The translations under genes were made by a program, and so were the position numbers. 64,000 bases of DNA from Deinococcus hopiensis KR-140 (GTDB lineage: Bacteria; Deinococcota; Deinococci; Deinococcales; Deinococcaceae): the NCBI GenBank assembly GCA_943327755.2, contig CALPYF020000005.1, forward strand, positions 62,001 to 126,000. Direction: 5' to 3'. Positions 56,327 through 63,597 of the stretch are shown piece by piece (position 1 is the first letter of the stretch; each line of letters begins with the position of its first letter). The notes beneath the pieces were generated by a model, which was not told where the DNA came from, made no database searches, and was given only the letters and a program-made list of their open reading frames with translations.

Positions 56327-56336
56327 AGGGTACCGT
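56327..56336. promoter_or_regulatory. Overlapping divergent -10 boxes (TACCCT / TACCGT)
   Basis: TACCCT on the minus strand (56332-56327) serves the glycosyltransferase gene; TACCGT on the plus strand (56331-56336) serves the Nudix gene. They share the central TA step of GGTACC. Both lie 8 nt from their start codons. Confidence 0.6.
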
Positions 56337-56344
56337 AAGCCCTG

Positions 56345-57334
56345 ATGACCCTGATGGAACTGCGTGAGGTCTGGGGCAACGCGCCCCTGATGGCGGCTTC
56401 GGCAGGCGCGCTGATTCAGGACGAGCATGGGCGGGTGCTGCTGCAACGCCGCGGCGACGACGGCCTGTGGAGCGAACCGGGCGGCGCGCTGGAACCCGGC
56501 GAAGACTTCCTGACCGGCGCCCGCCGCGAACTGTTCGAGGAGACCGGGCTACACTGCCCGGACCTGACGCTGCTGCCACTGCCCGAGGGCCTGCAGGACG
56601 GCCCGGAGCTGTTCCACCGCTACCCGAACGGGCACGAAATCTACATCATCGGGATGCGCGCCCACGGCACGCTCCCCGCCGCCGCGCTGGAACGGGCCGC
56701 GCCGGACGACAGCGGCGAGACGCTGGAACTCCTCTGGTTCCCGCTGGACGCCCTGCCGGACCTCAGCAACAACGCCAACCGTGCCAGCCTGAACGTCCTG
56801 CGCGCCCGAGCGGGCCTCCCACCCCTGCCCCTGGCGCCCACGCCACCCGCGCCACCGGTCGGAAACTTCCTGATGGAGTTGCGGCGCGTGATCGGCCCGC
56901 GCCCCTGGTTCGCGCCCGGCTCGAACGTCCTCGTCACCGACGACCGGCGTCGCCTCCTGCTGCTGCGGCACGGGCACACCCGCCTATGGACCCTGCCCGG
57001 CGGCAGCCTGGAACCCGGCGAGACCTTCGCGCAAACTGCGGCGCGGGAACTGTTCGAGGAGACCGGCCTGCGCGCCGCCCACCTGGAGCCACTGCACATG
57101 TTCGCCGGACCCGAGTACCGCTTCACGTACCCCAACGGACACGTCATCGACAACGTCTCCGTCCTGTACCGCACCCACGGCGTCACCGGCACCCTCACTC
57201 CCCAGGACGGCGAGGTGCTGGAGGTCGGGTGGTTCAGTCCCGACGACCTCCCCCCCGAAGAGGACCTGAGCGGCGAACTGATCCGAGCCAATCTCCGCTG
57301 GTGGCGCACGCACGGGGACACTCCAGACCAGTAA
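56345..57334 (+). CDS. Tandem double-Nudix protein
   Basis: A 329-aa protein made of two Nudix domains. Boxes are at residues 46-69 (GGALEPGEDFLTGARRELFE, then ETGL) and 219-242 (GGSLEPGETFAQTAARELFE, then ETGL), both intact. A Pro-rich linker (158-172) joins them. Each domain also has a matching YPNGHEI / YPNGHVI strand, so they arose by duplication. Substrates are probably nucleotide-linked metabolites; having two active sites in one chain is unusual. ATG 56345 is leaderless. Confidence 0.92.
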   Translation: MTLMELREVWGNAPLMAASAGALIQDEHGRVLLQRRGDDGLWSEPGGALEPGEDFLTGARRELFEETGLHCPDLTLLPLPEGLQDGPELFHRYPNGHEIYIIGMRAHGTLPAAALERAAPDDSGETLELLWFPLDALPDLSNNANRASLNVLRARAGLPPLPLAPTPPAPPVGNFLMELRRVIGPRPWFAPGSNVLVTDDRRRLLLLRHGHTRLWTLPGGSLEPGETFAQTAARELFEETGLRAAHLEPLHMFAGPEYRFTYPNGHVIDNVSVLYRTHGVTGTLTPQDGEVLEVGWFSPDDLPPEEDLSGELIRANLRWWRTHGDTPDQ

Positions 57335-57341
57335 TCAGAGA

Positions 57342-57366
57342 AGGCCAGAGCACGCAGCCCTGGCCT
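57342..57366. terminator. Hairpin between convergent Nudix and pheT genes
   Basis: AGGCCAG (57342-57348) pairs with CTGGCCT (57360-57366), 11-nt loop, followed by a C/T-rich stretch on the plus strand. Confidence 0.5.
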
Positions 57367-57409
57367 CCTCTGCCCGCTCAGAGCGCGTGGCTCAGAGCGC
57401 ACAGCCCGC

Positions 57410-59866
57410 TTACTTCTCGCGGATGTTCCAGCCCTGCGCGCGCACGGCGCCCATGAGGGCGTCCATGACGGGATCGACTTCAGCGTCGGTGAGGGTCCGG
57501 TCGCCGCGGAAGACGAGGCGCACGGCGACGGAGCGGTTGCCCGTGCCGATCTGCTCGCCGGTGAACACGTCGAAGGGTTCCACGCTTTCGAGCAGGGTGC
57601 CGCCGTGTTCGCGCAGCAGCGCGGCGATCTCGCCGTAGCTGACGCCTGCGGGGGTGATGACGGCGAGGTCGCGCCACGCGGCGGGGGCGCGGCTGGGGTC
57701 ACGGAACGCCCACTCGCGGCCCGGCAGGGGCAGCGCGGCCTCCATCAGGAAGGTGTCGCCCTTCAGGCCGAACGCCTGGGCGATCTCGGGGTGCAGTGCG
57801 CCGAGCCAGCCGACGCTCTGCCCGTTCCAGACGACCTCGCCCGCGATGCCGGGGTGCAGGGCCGCTGGGACGGCGTCGCCGCGCAGCTGGCGCAGTTCGA
57901 AGCTGGCGCCCAGGGTGCCCGCCAGGGATTCCACGAGGCCCTTGAACGCCCGGAAGTCCCCGGTGACGCCCGCCTGATCGGTGCGGGGCGCCAGCGGGCC
58001 GCGCATCAGCAGGCCGACGCGTTCCGTTTCGCCACTGGCGGGGAAGATGCGGCCCATCTCGAAGATCAGCGCGCGGTCGCCCTTCGCGTGGGCCTGCGCG
58101 GCCTTCACGAGGCTGGGGTACAGCGCGGTGCGCAGTCCGGTGCGGTCGGCGGTCAGGGGGTTGCGCAGGCGCACGCCGGGCCGCTCGGTGCGGGCCTTCC
58201 CGGCTTCCTCGTCGCTGGTGAAGGTATACGTGACGACCTCCTGCGCGCCCAGTCCGGCCAGGGTGCGGCGCAGCGTCGCGCGGGCCACGCCGGGCTTCTC
58301 CGCGCCGACGTTGCTCTCGTGGACGCGCAGGGTGGGGAGGCTCTCGGGCAGGTGCACGAAGCCGTGCAGGCGCGCGACCTCCTCCGCGAGGTCCTGCCAG
58401 ATCGCCATGTCCACCCGCCACGAGGGCGGCAGGACGCTCAGCGCGTCCCCTTCGCCCTCCACGACGCAGCCGAGGCGGGTGAGGATGCCGCGCATCTCCT
58501 CGGTGTCCACGGGCATGCCCAGCAGCGCGCGGATCTGCTCGCCCGTCGCCTCGATCCGGCCCGGGATCTCCGGGTCGCCCACGACGGTCGCGCCGGGGTG
58601 CACCTGCCCGCCCGCGTCGCCCAGCAGGCCCACCAGTCGGGCCGCCGCGCGTTCGGGCAGCAGGGGGTCCACGCCACGCTCGTAGCGGTACACGGCGTCC
58701 GTCTTCAGGCCCAGGCGGGTGCTCGTGCGGCGCAGCAGCACCGGGTCGAAATGCGCCACCTCGACCACCACGTCCGTCGTGTCCGCCCGGACGTGCCCGT
58801 GGTCACCGCCCACGATGCCCGCGATGCCCAGCACCGTGTCACCCAGTTTGGGCTGCCCGGCGGTCTCGAAGGCGTCCGCCACCGTGGACACCTCGGGCTG
58901 CGCGCCGTCGAGGATCAGCAGGTCCTCCGGGCCGACCTCATGCTCATTGCCCAGCAGATCCCGCACCCGCTCGCCCTGACGCAGCCCGAACGCCACGAGA
59001 ATCTGATCGCCACGCACGTCCCGGCGGTCGTACAGCGCCGTCGGCTGACCCAGTTCCAGCATCACGTAATTGCTGGTATCCACGATCAGGTCGATGGACC
59101 GCATGCCCGCCAGCGTCACGCGACGCTGCATCCACAGCGGCGCCGGGCCGTTGCGCAGCCCACTGACCGTGCGGGCCACGAAGCGGTCGCAGCCGAAGCG
59201 CAGCTTCTGCGTCGGGTCCCGCTCGATGCGGATGCCCTTCTCCGGCAGGGACACGCGGATTTCGCCCTCCCCCACCGCCTGCGGCCCCATCGGGGGCTGC
59301 ACGAGGTCCAGTTTCAGGAACGCCGCCAGATCCCGCGCCAGCCCCAGCGCACTCAGCACGTCCGCGCGGTTCGGGGTGACCTCCACGTCCAGCACGTGAT
59401 CCGCCGCCCACATCTCGCGCAGGGGCGTCCCCGGTTTCGCCGTCCCGGCCGGGAACAGCATCAGGCCCGCGCTGCTCTCGCCCAGGCTCAGCTCCTTCGC
59501 GCTGGCCGCCATGCCCCACGACTCCACGCCCTGCAACGCCCGCACGCCATACGTCATGCCACCCAGCTCCGTGCCCGGCGACACCAGCGCCAGCATCGTC
59601 CCCGCCTGCAGGCCCACCGCGTTCCCCGCACCCGACGCGATGACCTTCTCGCCGTGCTCACCGACATCCAGCGTCAGTTTCGTCAGCTGCGTGCCCGGCA
59701 TCGCCTCCGCCGCCTTCACCGCCACCAGCAACACCCCCGCAGGCGGCGCCGCGACCTCCTCCACGCCCTCCAGCGGCAGACCCAGCTGCGCGAAGATCGG
59801 CTCCAGCTCCGACACCACCGGCAGACCCGGCACCAGTTCCTTCAACCACGAATACGGAATTTTCAT
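57410..59866 (-). CDS. pheT: Phenylalanine--tRNA ligase beta subunit
   Basis: The 818-aa beta chain of the heterotetrameric PheRS. N-terminal MKIPYSWLKELVPGL, an EMAP/tRNA-binding domain (about 40-150), B3/B4 editing domain (RFGCDRFVARTVSG to about 370), B5 (about 400-475), and the ferredoxin-fold anticodon-binding domain at the C-terminus (YGEIAALLREHGGTLLESVEPFDVF). Length is normal. ATG 59866 with GAGG 8 nt upstream. pheS and a Nudix gene lie upstream on the same strand but a DUF559 unit is inserted in the gap, so pheT may need extra expression signals. Confidence 0.97.
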   Translation of the reverse strand: MKIPYSWLKELVPGLPVVSELEPIFAQLGLPLEGVEEVAAPPAGVLLVAVKAAEAMPGTQLTKLTLDVGEHGEKVIASGAGNAVGLQAGTMLALVSPGTELGGMTYGVRALQGVESWGMAASAKELSLGESSAGLMLFPAGTAKPGTPLREMWAADHVLDVEVTPNRADVLSALGLARDLAAFLKLDLVQPPMGPQAVGEGEIRVSLPEKGIRIERDPTQKLRFGCDRFVARTVSGLRNGPAPLWMQRRVTLAGMRSIDLIVDTSNYVMLELGQPTALYDRRDVRGDQILVAFGLRQGERVRDLLGNEHEVGPEDLLILDGAQPEVSTVADAFETAGQPKLGDTVLGIAGIVGGDHGHVRADTTDVVVEVAHFDPVLLRRTSTRLGLKTDAVYRYERGVDPLLPERAAARLVGLLGDAGGQVHPGATVVGDPEIPGRIEATGEQIRALLGMPVDTEEMRGILTRLGCVVEGEGDALSVLPPSWRVDMAIWQDLAEEVARLHGFVHLPESLPTLRVHESNVGAEKPGVARATLRRTLAGLGAQEVVTYTFTSDEEAGKARTERPGVRLRNPLTADRTGLRTALYPSLVKAAQAHAKGDRALIFEMGRIFPASGETERVGLLMRGPLAPRTDQAGVTGDFRAFKGLVESLAGTLGASFELRQLRGDAVPAALHPGIAGEVVWNGQSVGWLGALHPEIAQAFGLKGDTFLMEAALPLPGREWAFRDPSRAPAAWRDLAVITPAGVSYGEIAALLREHGGTLLESVEPFDVFTGEQIGTGNRSVAVRLVFRGDRTLTDAEVDPVMDALMGAVRAQGWNIREK

Positions 59867-59919
59867 TGAGTACCTCTTGAGTTGGTCGGGGGCAGCACCG
59901 CGGTTCACCCCCTCCCCGA

Positions 59920-59942
59920 CCCTCCCCCCTGAAGGGGGAGGG
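59920..59942. repeat. Left subterminal hairpin of the DUF559 unit
   Basis: CCCTCCCCC (59920-59928) pairs with GGGAGGGGG complement (59934-59942) around loop CTGAA. A near-identical hairpin is at the right end and another copy is at 60452-60472. Confidence 0.8.
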
Positions 59943-59955
59943 AGAACAACGCAAT

Positions 59956-59961
59956 TACACT
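59956..59961 (+). promoter_or_regulatory. -10 box TACACT, leaderless DUF559 promoter
   Basis: TACACT ends 5 nt before GTG 59967, inside the unit, so the gene carries its own promoter. Confidence 0.6.
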
Positions 59962-59966
59962 GCGGC

Positions 59967-60329
59967 GTGACCCCACATGACGCGCGCACCAGCCCATCCA
60001 CCGACGTCGCCCGCATGCTGCGCAGACGCATGACCCCTGAAGAAATCCTGTTGTGGCAGCACTTGCGCCGCAGACAACTCGGCGTGACGTTTCGCAGACA
60101 GGAACCCATGGGCCGGTACGTCGCGGACTTCGTCTGCTATGAACGCACCCTTGTCATCGAACTCGACGGCAGCCAACACCTGAACAGCGACCCCGACCGG
60201 GAACGAGACGCCGACATGCTCGACCACGGCTTCCAGACTTTGCGCTTCTGGAACAACGAAGTGCGCAGCAACCTCCCCGGCGTCCTCGAACGAATCCAGC
60301 AGGTTCTGGACATCAGAAAGGGCTTTTAG
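59967..60329 (+). CDS. DUF559 endonuclease-like protein
   Basis: A 120-aa protein of the DUF559 group, related to the Vsr/PD-(D/E)xK nuclease fold. It has the family opening RRRMTPEEILLWQHLRRRQLG, then FRRQEPMGRYVADFVCYERTLVIELDGSQH, in which the Asp of ADFVC and the ELD of VIELDG fit the metal-binding D and ExD/ExK positions, and DADMLDHGFQTLRFWNNEV. Activity has not been settled for this group. GTG 59967 is leaderless. Gene lies within paired inverted repeats and antisense to the pheST operon. Confidence 0.88.
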   Translation: MTPHDARTSPSTDVARMLRRRMTPEEILLWQHLRRRQLGVTFRRQEPMGRYVADFVCYERTLVIELDGSQHLNSDPDRERDADMLDHGFQTLRFWNNEVRSNLPGVLERIQQVLDIRKGF

Positions 60330-60331
60330 CT

Positions 60332-60352
60332 CCTCCCCCTTGAGGGGGGAGG
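60332..60352. repeat. Right subterminal hairpin of the DUF559 unit
   Basis: CCTCCCCC (about 60332-60339) and GGGGGGAGG (about 60344-60352) pair around a short TTGA loop; it is the mirror image of the left hairpin and starts 2-3 bp past the DUF559 stop, so it can also end that transcript. Confidence 0.7.
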
Positions 60353-60437
60353 CTGGGAGGGGGTGAACCGAACCGGCATCACGACGAGACCGTGGACGAT
60401 TTACCGCGCCTGGGTTCCGGCTCGACTCACCCCATCT

Positions 60438-60472
60438 GTCCCTGCGGGACATCTCCCCCCTGAAGGGGGAGA
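60438..60472. repeat. Solo copy of the unit's hairpin family
   Basis: TCTCCCCC (60452-60459) pairs with GGGGGAGA (60465-60472) around CTGAA, the same loop as the left hairpin of the DUF559 unit. A small GTCCC/GGGAC hairpin (60438-60450) precedes it. It lies outside the unit, just past the Nudix stop. Confidence 0.65.
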
Positions 60473-60487
60473 GTGAAGGTGGGCGGT

Positions 60488-60901
60488 TCATCGCGCGGCC
60501 ACCTCGCGCACCAGTTCCCGCGCCCGCTCGGGGACAAGGTTCACGGCATTGAGGTCCGTGAGGGGCACCCACTGCGGCGAGTACCAGTTCTCGTCGCTGC
60601 TGCGGATCGCTTCGGGGCCATCGCCGAGGCGCATCTCGCCGGACTGCACGTGCGCCTGGAAGTAGTGTTCCAGGTTGCCGATGTTCTCCAGCACGAGGAG
60701 TTCCGGGCCGACGGTGACGGTCAGGTTCACTTCCTCCAGCACCTCGCGGATGCAGGCCTGGGCGGGCGTCTCGCCGGGCTCGATGCCGCCGCCGGGCAGC
60801 GTGGCGTACGCGCGGCCCGCCTTGCGCCGGAGCATGAGTAGCACCTCGGCGCTGTCGGTGGTGGCCTTGTTGAGGATGATGGCGACGGCGCGGGCCCTCA
60901 C
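60488..60901 (-). CDS. Nudix hydrolase between pheS and pheT
   Basis: A 137-aa Nudix protein with an intact box GGGIEPGETPAQACIREVLE-EVNL; the final EExGU is EEVNL, with Val-Asn replacing the usual x-Gly, so the box departs slightly from consensus. N-terminal strand VAIILNKATTDSAEVLLMLRR is normal. Substrate unknown. GTG 60901 overlaps the pheS stop (GTGA), so it is translated with pheS. Its position in a tRNA synthetase operon is unusual. Confidence 0.9.
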   Translation of the reverse strand: MRARAVAIILNKATTDSAEVLLMLRRKAGRAYATLPGGGIEPGETPAQACIREVLEEVNLTVTVGPELLVLENIGNLEHYFQAHVQSGEMRLGDGPEAIRSSDENWYSPQWVPLTDLNAVNLVPERARELVREVAAR

Positions 60902-61917
60902 TCCAGTTCTCCCCGGAACTGCCCGATGACGCGGGGGTCGTTAGCGTAGAAGTAGCGGATGTCGGGGATCTTGTACTTGAGCATGGCGATGCGTTCCGGG
61001 CCGAGGCCGAACGCGAAGCCGGTCTTGCCTTCGTACACGCGCTCCTTGCCCTGCGCTTCGCGGAGGTCGTCGACCGCCTTGAAGACGTTGGGGTGGACCA
61101 TGCCGCACCCGCCGAGTTCGAGCCATTTGCTTTCGCCGCGGGGGTTGTCCCAGTACACGGCGAAGTCCGCGCCGGGTTCCACGAAGGGGTAGTAGCTGGG
61201 CTGGAAGCGGACCTTGGCGCCGGGGCCGTAGAGACCGCGGGCCATCTCGGCGATGGTGCCTTTCAGGTCGGCCATGTTGATGTGGTCGCCGACGACGAGG
61301 CCTTCGAGCTGGTGGAACATGCTTTCGTGGGTGGCGTCGGTGGCTTCGTAGCGGTAGACCTTGCCGCGCACGACGATTTTCAGGTCGGGTTCGTGGTCGA
61401 CCATGTAGCGGATCTGCATGGGGCTGGTGTGGGTGCGCAGCAGGCGGCCGTCCTCGAGCCAGAAGGTGTCCTGGAGGTCGCGGGCGGGGTGGTACCAGGG
61501 GACGTTCAGGGCTTCGAAGTTGTGGTGTTCGTCCTCGACTTCGGGCCCTTCGACGACGGTGTAGCCGAGGCGTTCGTAGATGCCGGTCAGGTCGTCGTAC
61601 ACGCGGTTGATGGGGTGCAGACCGCCCGCCGGGAGGGGGAGGCCGGGGAGGGTGACGTCGATGGCCTCGCTGGCCAGCTGGGCGTCGAGGGCTTCCCGTT
61701 TCAGGGTGGTTTCGCGGGTGTCGAGGGCCTCCTGGATGGCCTGCCGGACGGCGTTGATCTCGGCGCCGCGGGTCTTGCGTTCCTCGGGGGGGAGTTTTCC
61801 GAGGGTGCCGAGTTCGCGGGTGACGAGGCCGCTCTTGCCGACGTATTTGGTCTTGACGGTCTGGAGCGCTTCGAGGGTGGTGGCCGCCTGGATTTCGGGG
61901 ATGGCTTCGTGCTGCAT
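60898..61917 (-). CDS. pheS: Phenylalanine--tRNA ligase alpha subunit
   Basis: The 339-aa catalytic alpha chain of PheRS. An N-terminal coiled coil (about 5-85), then the class II core: motif 2 VRGKVYRYEATDATHESMFHQ, QLEGLVVG, and motif 3 GFAFGLGPERIAMLKY. Length normal. ATG 61917 with AGGAGG upstream. A terminator-like hairpin lies 29 bp upstream in the leader, implying attenuation. The stop overlaps the following Nudix gene by 4 bp. Confidence 0.97.
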   Translation of the reverse strand: MQHEAIPEIQAATTLEALQTVKTKYVGKSGLVTRELGTLGKLPPEERKTRGAEINAVRQAIQEALDTRETTLKREALDAQLASEAIDVTLPGLPLPAGGLHPINRVYDDLTGIYERLGYTVVEGPEVEDEHHNFEALNVPWYHPARDLQDTFWLEDGRLLRTHTSPMQIRYMVDHEPDLKIVVRGKVYRYEATDATHESMFHQLEGLVVGDHINMADLKGTIAEMARGLYGPGAKVRFQPSYYPFVEPGADFAVYWDNPRGESKWLELGGCGMVHPNVFKAVDDLREAQGKERVYEGKTGFAFGLGPERIAMLKYKIPDIRYFYANDPRVIGQFRGELE

Positions 61918-61945
61918 GGCTGTGGTTCCTCCTGTGGGGGGAATG

Positions 61946-61976
61946 AAAAAGCCCCGCCTCGCGGGTGCGGGCGGGG
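61946..61976 (-). terminator. Attenuator-type terminator in the pheS leader
   Basis: On the minus strand CCCCGCC (61976-61970) pairs with GGCGGGG (61958-61952) across an 11-nt loop and is followed by C and five T. It lies between the leader promoter and pheS, so it must be bypassed for pheS to be expressed from that promoter. Confidence 0.75.
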
Positions 61977-61994
61977 TGACGCGCTGCGACCTGT

Positions 61995-62054
61995 TCAGGC
62001 GAGCGTGACCCCGGTGCGGGTAAACGGCGAAGGTGTACCGGTCCGGGGCGTCAT
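61995..62054 (-). CDS. Leaderless mini-ORF in the pheS leader
   Basis: A 19-codon frame MTPRTGTPSPFTRTGVTLA ending 19 bp before the terminator hairpin. Its ATG (62054) is 7 nt after a TACCCT box, the standard leaderless geometry here. It has six Thr and one Phe, so it does not look like a classic Phe-rich leader peptide. Translation of it could still control folding of the downstream hairpin. Not proven to be made. Confidence 0.5.
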   Translation of the reverse strand: MTPRTGTPSPFTRTGVTLA

Positions 62055-62061
62055 GGGGTTC

Positions 62062-62067
62062 AGGGTA
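62062..62067 (-). promoter_or_regulatory. -10 box TACCCT, pheS leader promoter
   Basis: On the minus strand TACCCT ends 7 nt before the mini-ORF ATG at 62054. The leader to pheS is therefore about 140 nt. Confidence 0.65.
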
Positions 62068-62108
62068 GCAGGTCCGGGCGCAGGCGGGGCACAAGTGACC
62101 GGGCGGTG

Positions 62109-62139
62109 TTGACATCTGCTTGACAACTGGGGGCAGAAT
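62109..62139 (+). promoter_or_regulatory. Promoter region with two -35 boxes for the lamin-tail lipoprotein gene
   Basis: Two perfect TTGACA boxes, 62109-62114 and 62120-62125, 11 bp apart. Candidate -10 boxes are CAGAAT (62134-62139, 19 bp from the first) and TATTCC (62142-62147, 16 bp from the second). The ATG at 62149 is 9 nt past CAGAAT, so the message is probably leaderless. Confidence 0.6.
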
Positions 62140-62148
62140 GGTATTCCG

Positions 62149-63489
62149 ATGTTCAATTCAACTGTCCGGCGCGGCTTCGTGCTGCTGGCCTCCGTTTCCC
62201 TTGCGTTGTCTTCCTGTGGTCGCACCCCCGCCTCGGCGGCGCCGAACCTGTCTGCCCTGGCGGCGGCGGGTGAGCCGGTCATCAACGAGCTGTACTACGA
62301 CTCGCCCAGCACGGACGTGGGGACGTTCATCGAGCTGAAGGGCCCGGCAGGCGCGAGTCTGAGCGGGTACACGCTGGCGGCGTTCGATACGGCGGGCACG
62401 CAGTACCGCACGATCACGCTGTCCGGGACGATCCCGGCGAGCGGGTACTTCGTGGTGGCGCAGGACACGACCGTGACCAGCCGCACGCTGGTGAACGCGG
62501 GCGCGGATCTGAACAACGGGGCGGGCAGCCTGCGTCTGCTGAAGAGCACCACGATCATCGACGCGGTGGCGTACGGCTCGCCGACCAGCAACAGGGGCGA
62601 GGGCAGCTCGGCGCCCACGACCGGCGCGGGCAGTGCCCTGGCACGCGTGCCGGACGGGGCGGACACGAACGCGAACAGCGTGGACTTCAAGGTCCAGGCA
62701 GCCACGCCCGGCGCGGCGAACGGGGGCGGGACCGGCGGTGGGGGCGGCACGACCGGGAAGAAGGTCCTGTTCGACCTAACGAAGGCCGAGGACGCCGGGA
62801 ACGCCGACTGGCGCATCGACGGGGCGTACAGCGATTACGCGACTGCCCTGCGCGGCCTGGGGTACACGGTGAGCAGCGTGACCGGCACGAGCATCACCTC
62901 GACCAGCCTGTCGGGCGCGTCGGTGCTGGTCATTCCCGAGCCGCAGAATCCGTTCAGCGACGCCGAGCGCGCCGCGATCCAGACCTTCGTGCAGAATGGC
63001 GGTGGGGTGTTCATGATCACCGATCACCGCGCCAGTGACCGCAACAACAGCGGCTGGGACAGCCCGGAGGTGTTCGACGGCTGGGACGGCAGCACGCCCG
63101 CCAGCGTCAGCACGAGCCTGCAGGCCAGCCTGAACAGTGACGTGATCTTCGGCCTGAACGCGTCGTTCAACTCCAGCTTCAGCGACCCGGTCCTCACGGC
63201 CACGCCCCTGACCACCCACCCGATCCTCAGCGGCGTGAGCAGCGCCGGGGTGTACGTGGGCACCAGCGTGGACGTTCTGGCGGGCACGGCGCTGATGGGC
63301 ACGGGCGGCAAGACTTACCTCGCGGTGAACAGCGTCGGGTCGGGCCGCGTGGCGATGTGGGGCGACAGCAGCACCTTCGGGGACAACACGTACTCGGACG
63401 GCAGCACCGGCACGTACAACAACTGGCCGAACCTCAGCAACGCCACGATGGGCAAGAACATCGTGCGCTGGCTGGCCGGCGACCTCTGA
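62149..63489 (+). CDS. Secreted lipoprotein with lamin-tail domain and GATase1-like domain
   Basis: A 446-aa exported protein. Signal sequence with lipobox LSSC (Cys23). Residues about 42-165 form a lamin-tail (LTD) domain (VINELYYDSPSTDVGTFIEL, LVNAGADLNNGAGSLRLL), common in secreted nucleases and surface proteins. A Gly/Thr-rich linker (190-204) leads to a ThuA/GATase1-like domain (about 205-446) with VLVIPEPQNPFSDAERAAI, GGGVFMITDHRASDRNN and GSGRVAMWGDSSTFGDN. No nuclease domain is present. Function unknown; possibly polymer binding at the surface. Confidence 0.85.
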   Translation: MFNSTVRRGFVLLASVSLALSSCGRTPASAAPNLSALAAAGEPVINELYYDSPSTDVGTFIELKGPAGASLSGYTLAAFDTAGTQYRTITLSGTIPASGYFVVAQDTTVTSRTLVNAGADLNNGAGSLRLLKSTTIIDAVAYGSPTSNRGEGSSAPTTGAGSALARVPDGADTNANSVDFKVQAATPGAANGGGTGGGGGTTGKKVLFDLTKAEDAGNADWRIDGAYSDYATALRGLGYTVSSVTGTSITSTSLSGASVLVIPEPQNPFSDAERAAIQTFVQNGGGVFMITDHRASDRNNSGWDSPEVFDGWDGSTPASVSTSLQASLNSDVIFGLNASFNSSFSDPVLTATPLTTHPILSGVSSAGVYVGTSVDVLAGTALMGTGGKTYLAVNSVGSGRVAMWGDSSTFGDNTYSDGSTGTYNNWPNLSNATMGKNIVRWLAGDL

Positions 63490-63513
63490 TCTTCATCTGA
63501 TCTTCACGTTCCT

Positions 63514-63550
63514 GACCGGCGGCCCGCTTCTGGGCGGCCGGTCCTGTTTT
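63514..63550 (+). terminator. Rho-independent terminator
   Basis: GACCGGCGGCCC (63514-63525) pairs with GGGCGGCCGGTC (63532-63543), 11 of 12 positions, then CCTG and TTTT. It ends the lipoprotein gene. The preceding GATCTTCA occurs twice in 19 bp. Confidence 0.85.
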
Positions 63551-63597
63551 GCGTGTCCAGGCGCATGAAAAGATGACCCACATGATCTGGAGACCGC

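Larger units (their letters stand above)
59901..60370. mobile_element. 470-bp DUF559 unit with inverted termini
   Basis: Perfect 16-bp terminal inverted repeats: CGGTTCACCCCCTCCC at 59901-59916 and its complement at 60355-60370. Just inside each end is a CCCCC-TGAA/TTGA-GGGGG type hairpin (59920-59942 and about 60332-60352). Between them is one DUF559 gene with its own promoter, transcribed opposite to the pheS-Nudix-pheT operon. No transposase and no clear target duplication is visible. I interpret it as a compact mobile or formerly mobile unit. Confidence 0.7.

Noticed and set aside
59893..60378. Target-site duplication around the DUF559 unit
   Set aside because: Only weak ACCG similarity at offset positions; not convincing as a duplication.
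61918..62150. T-box riboswitch ahead of pheS
   Set aside because: No T-box sequence (AGGGUGGNACCGCG-like) or specifier loop is visible, and the leader is short.
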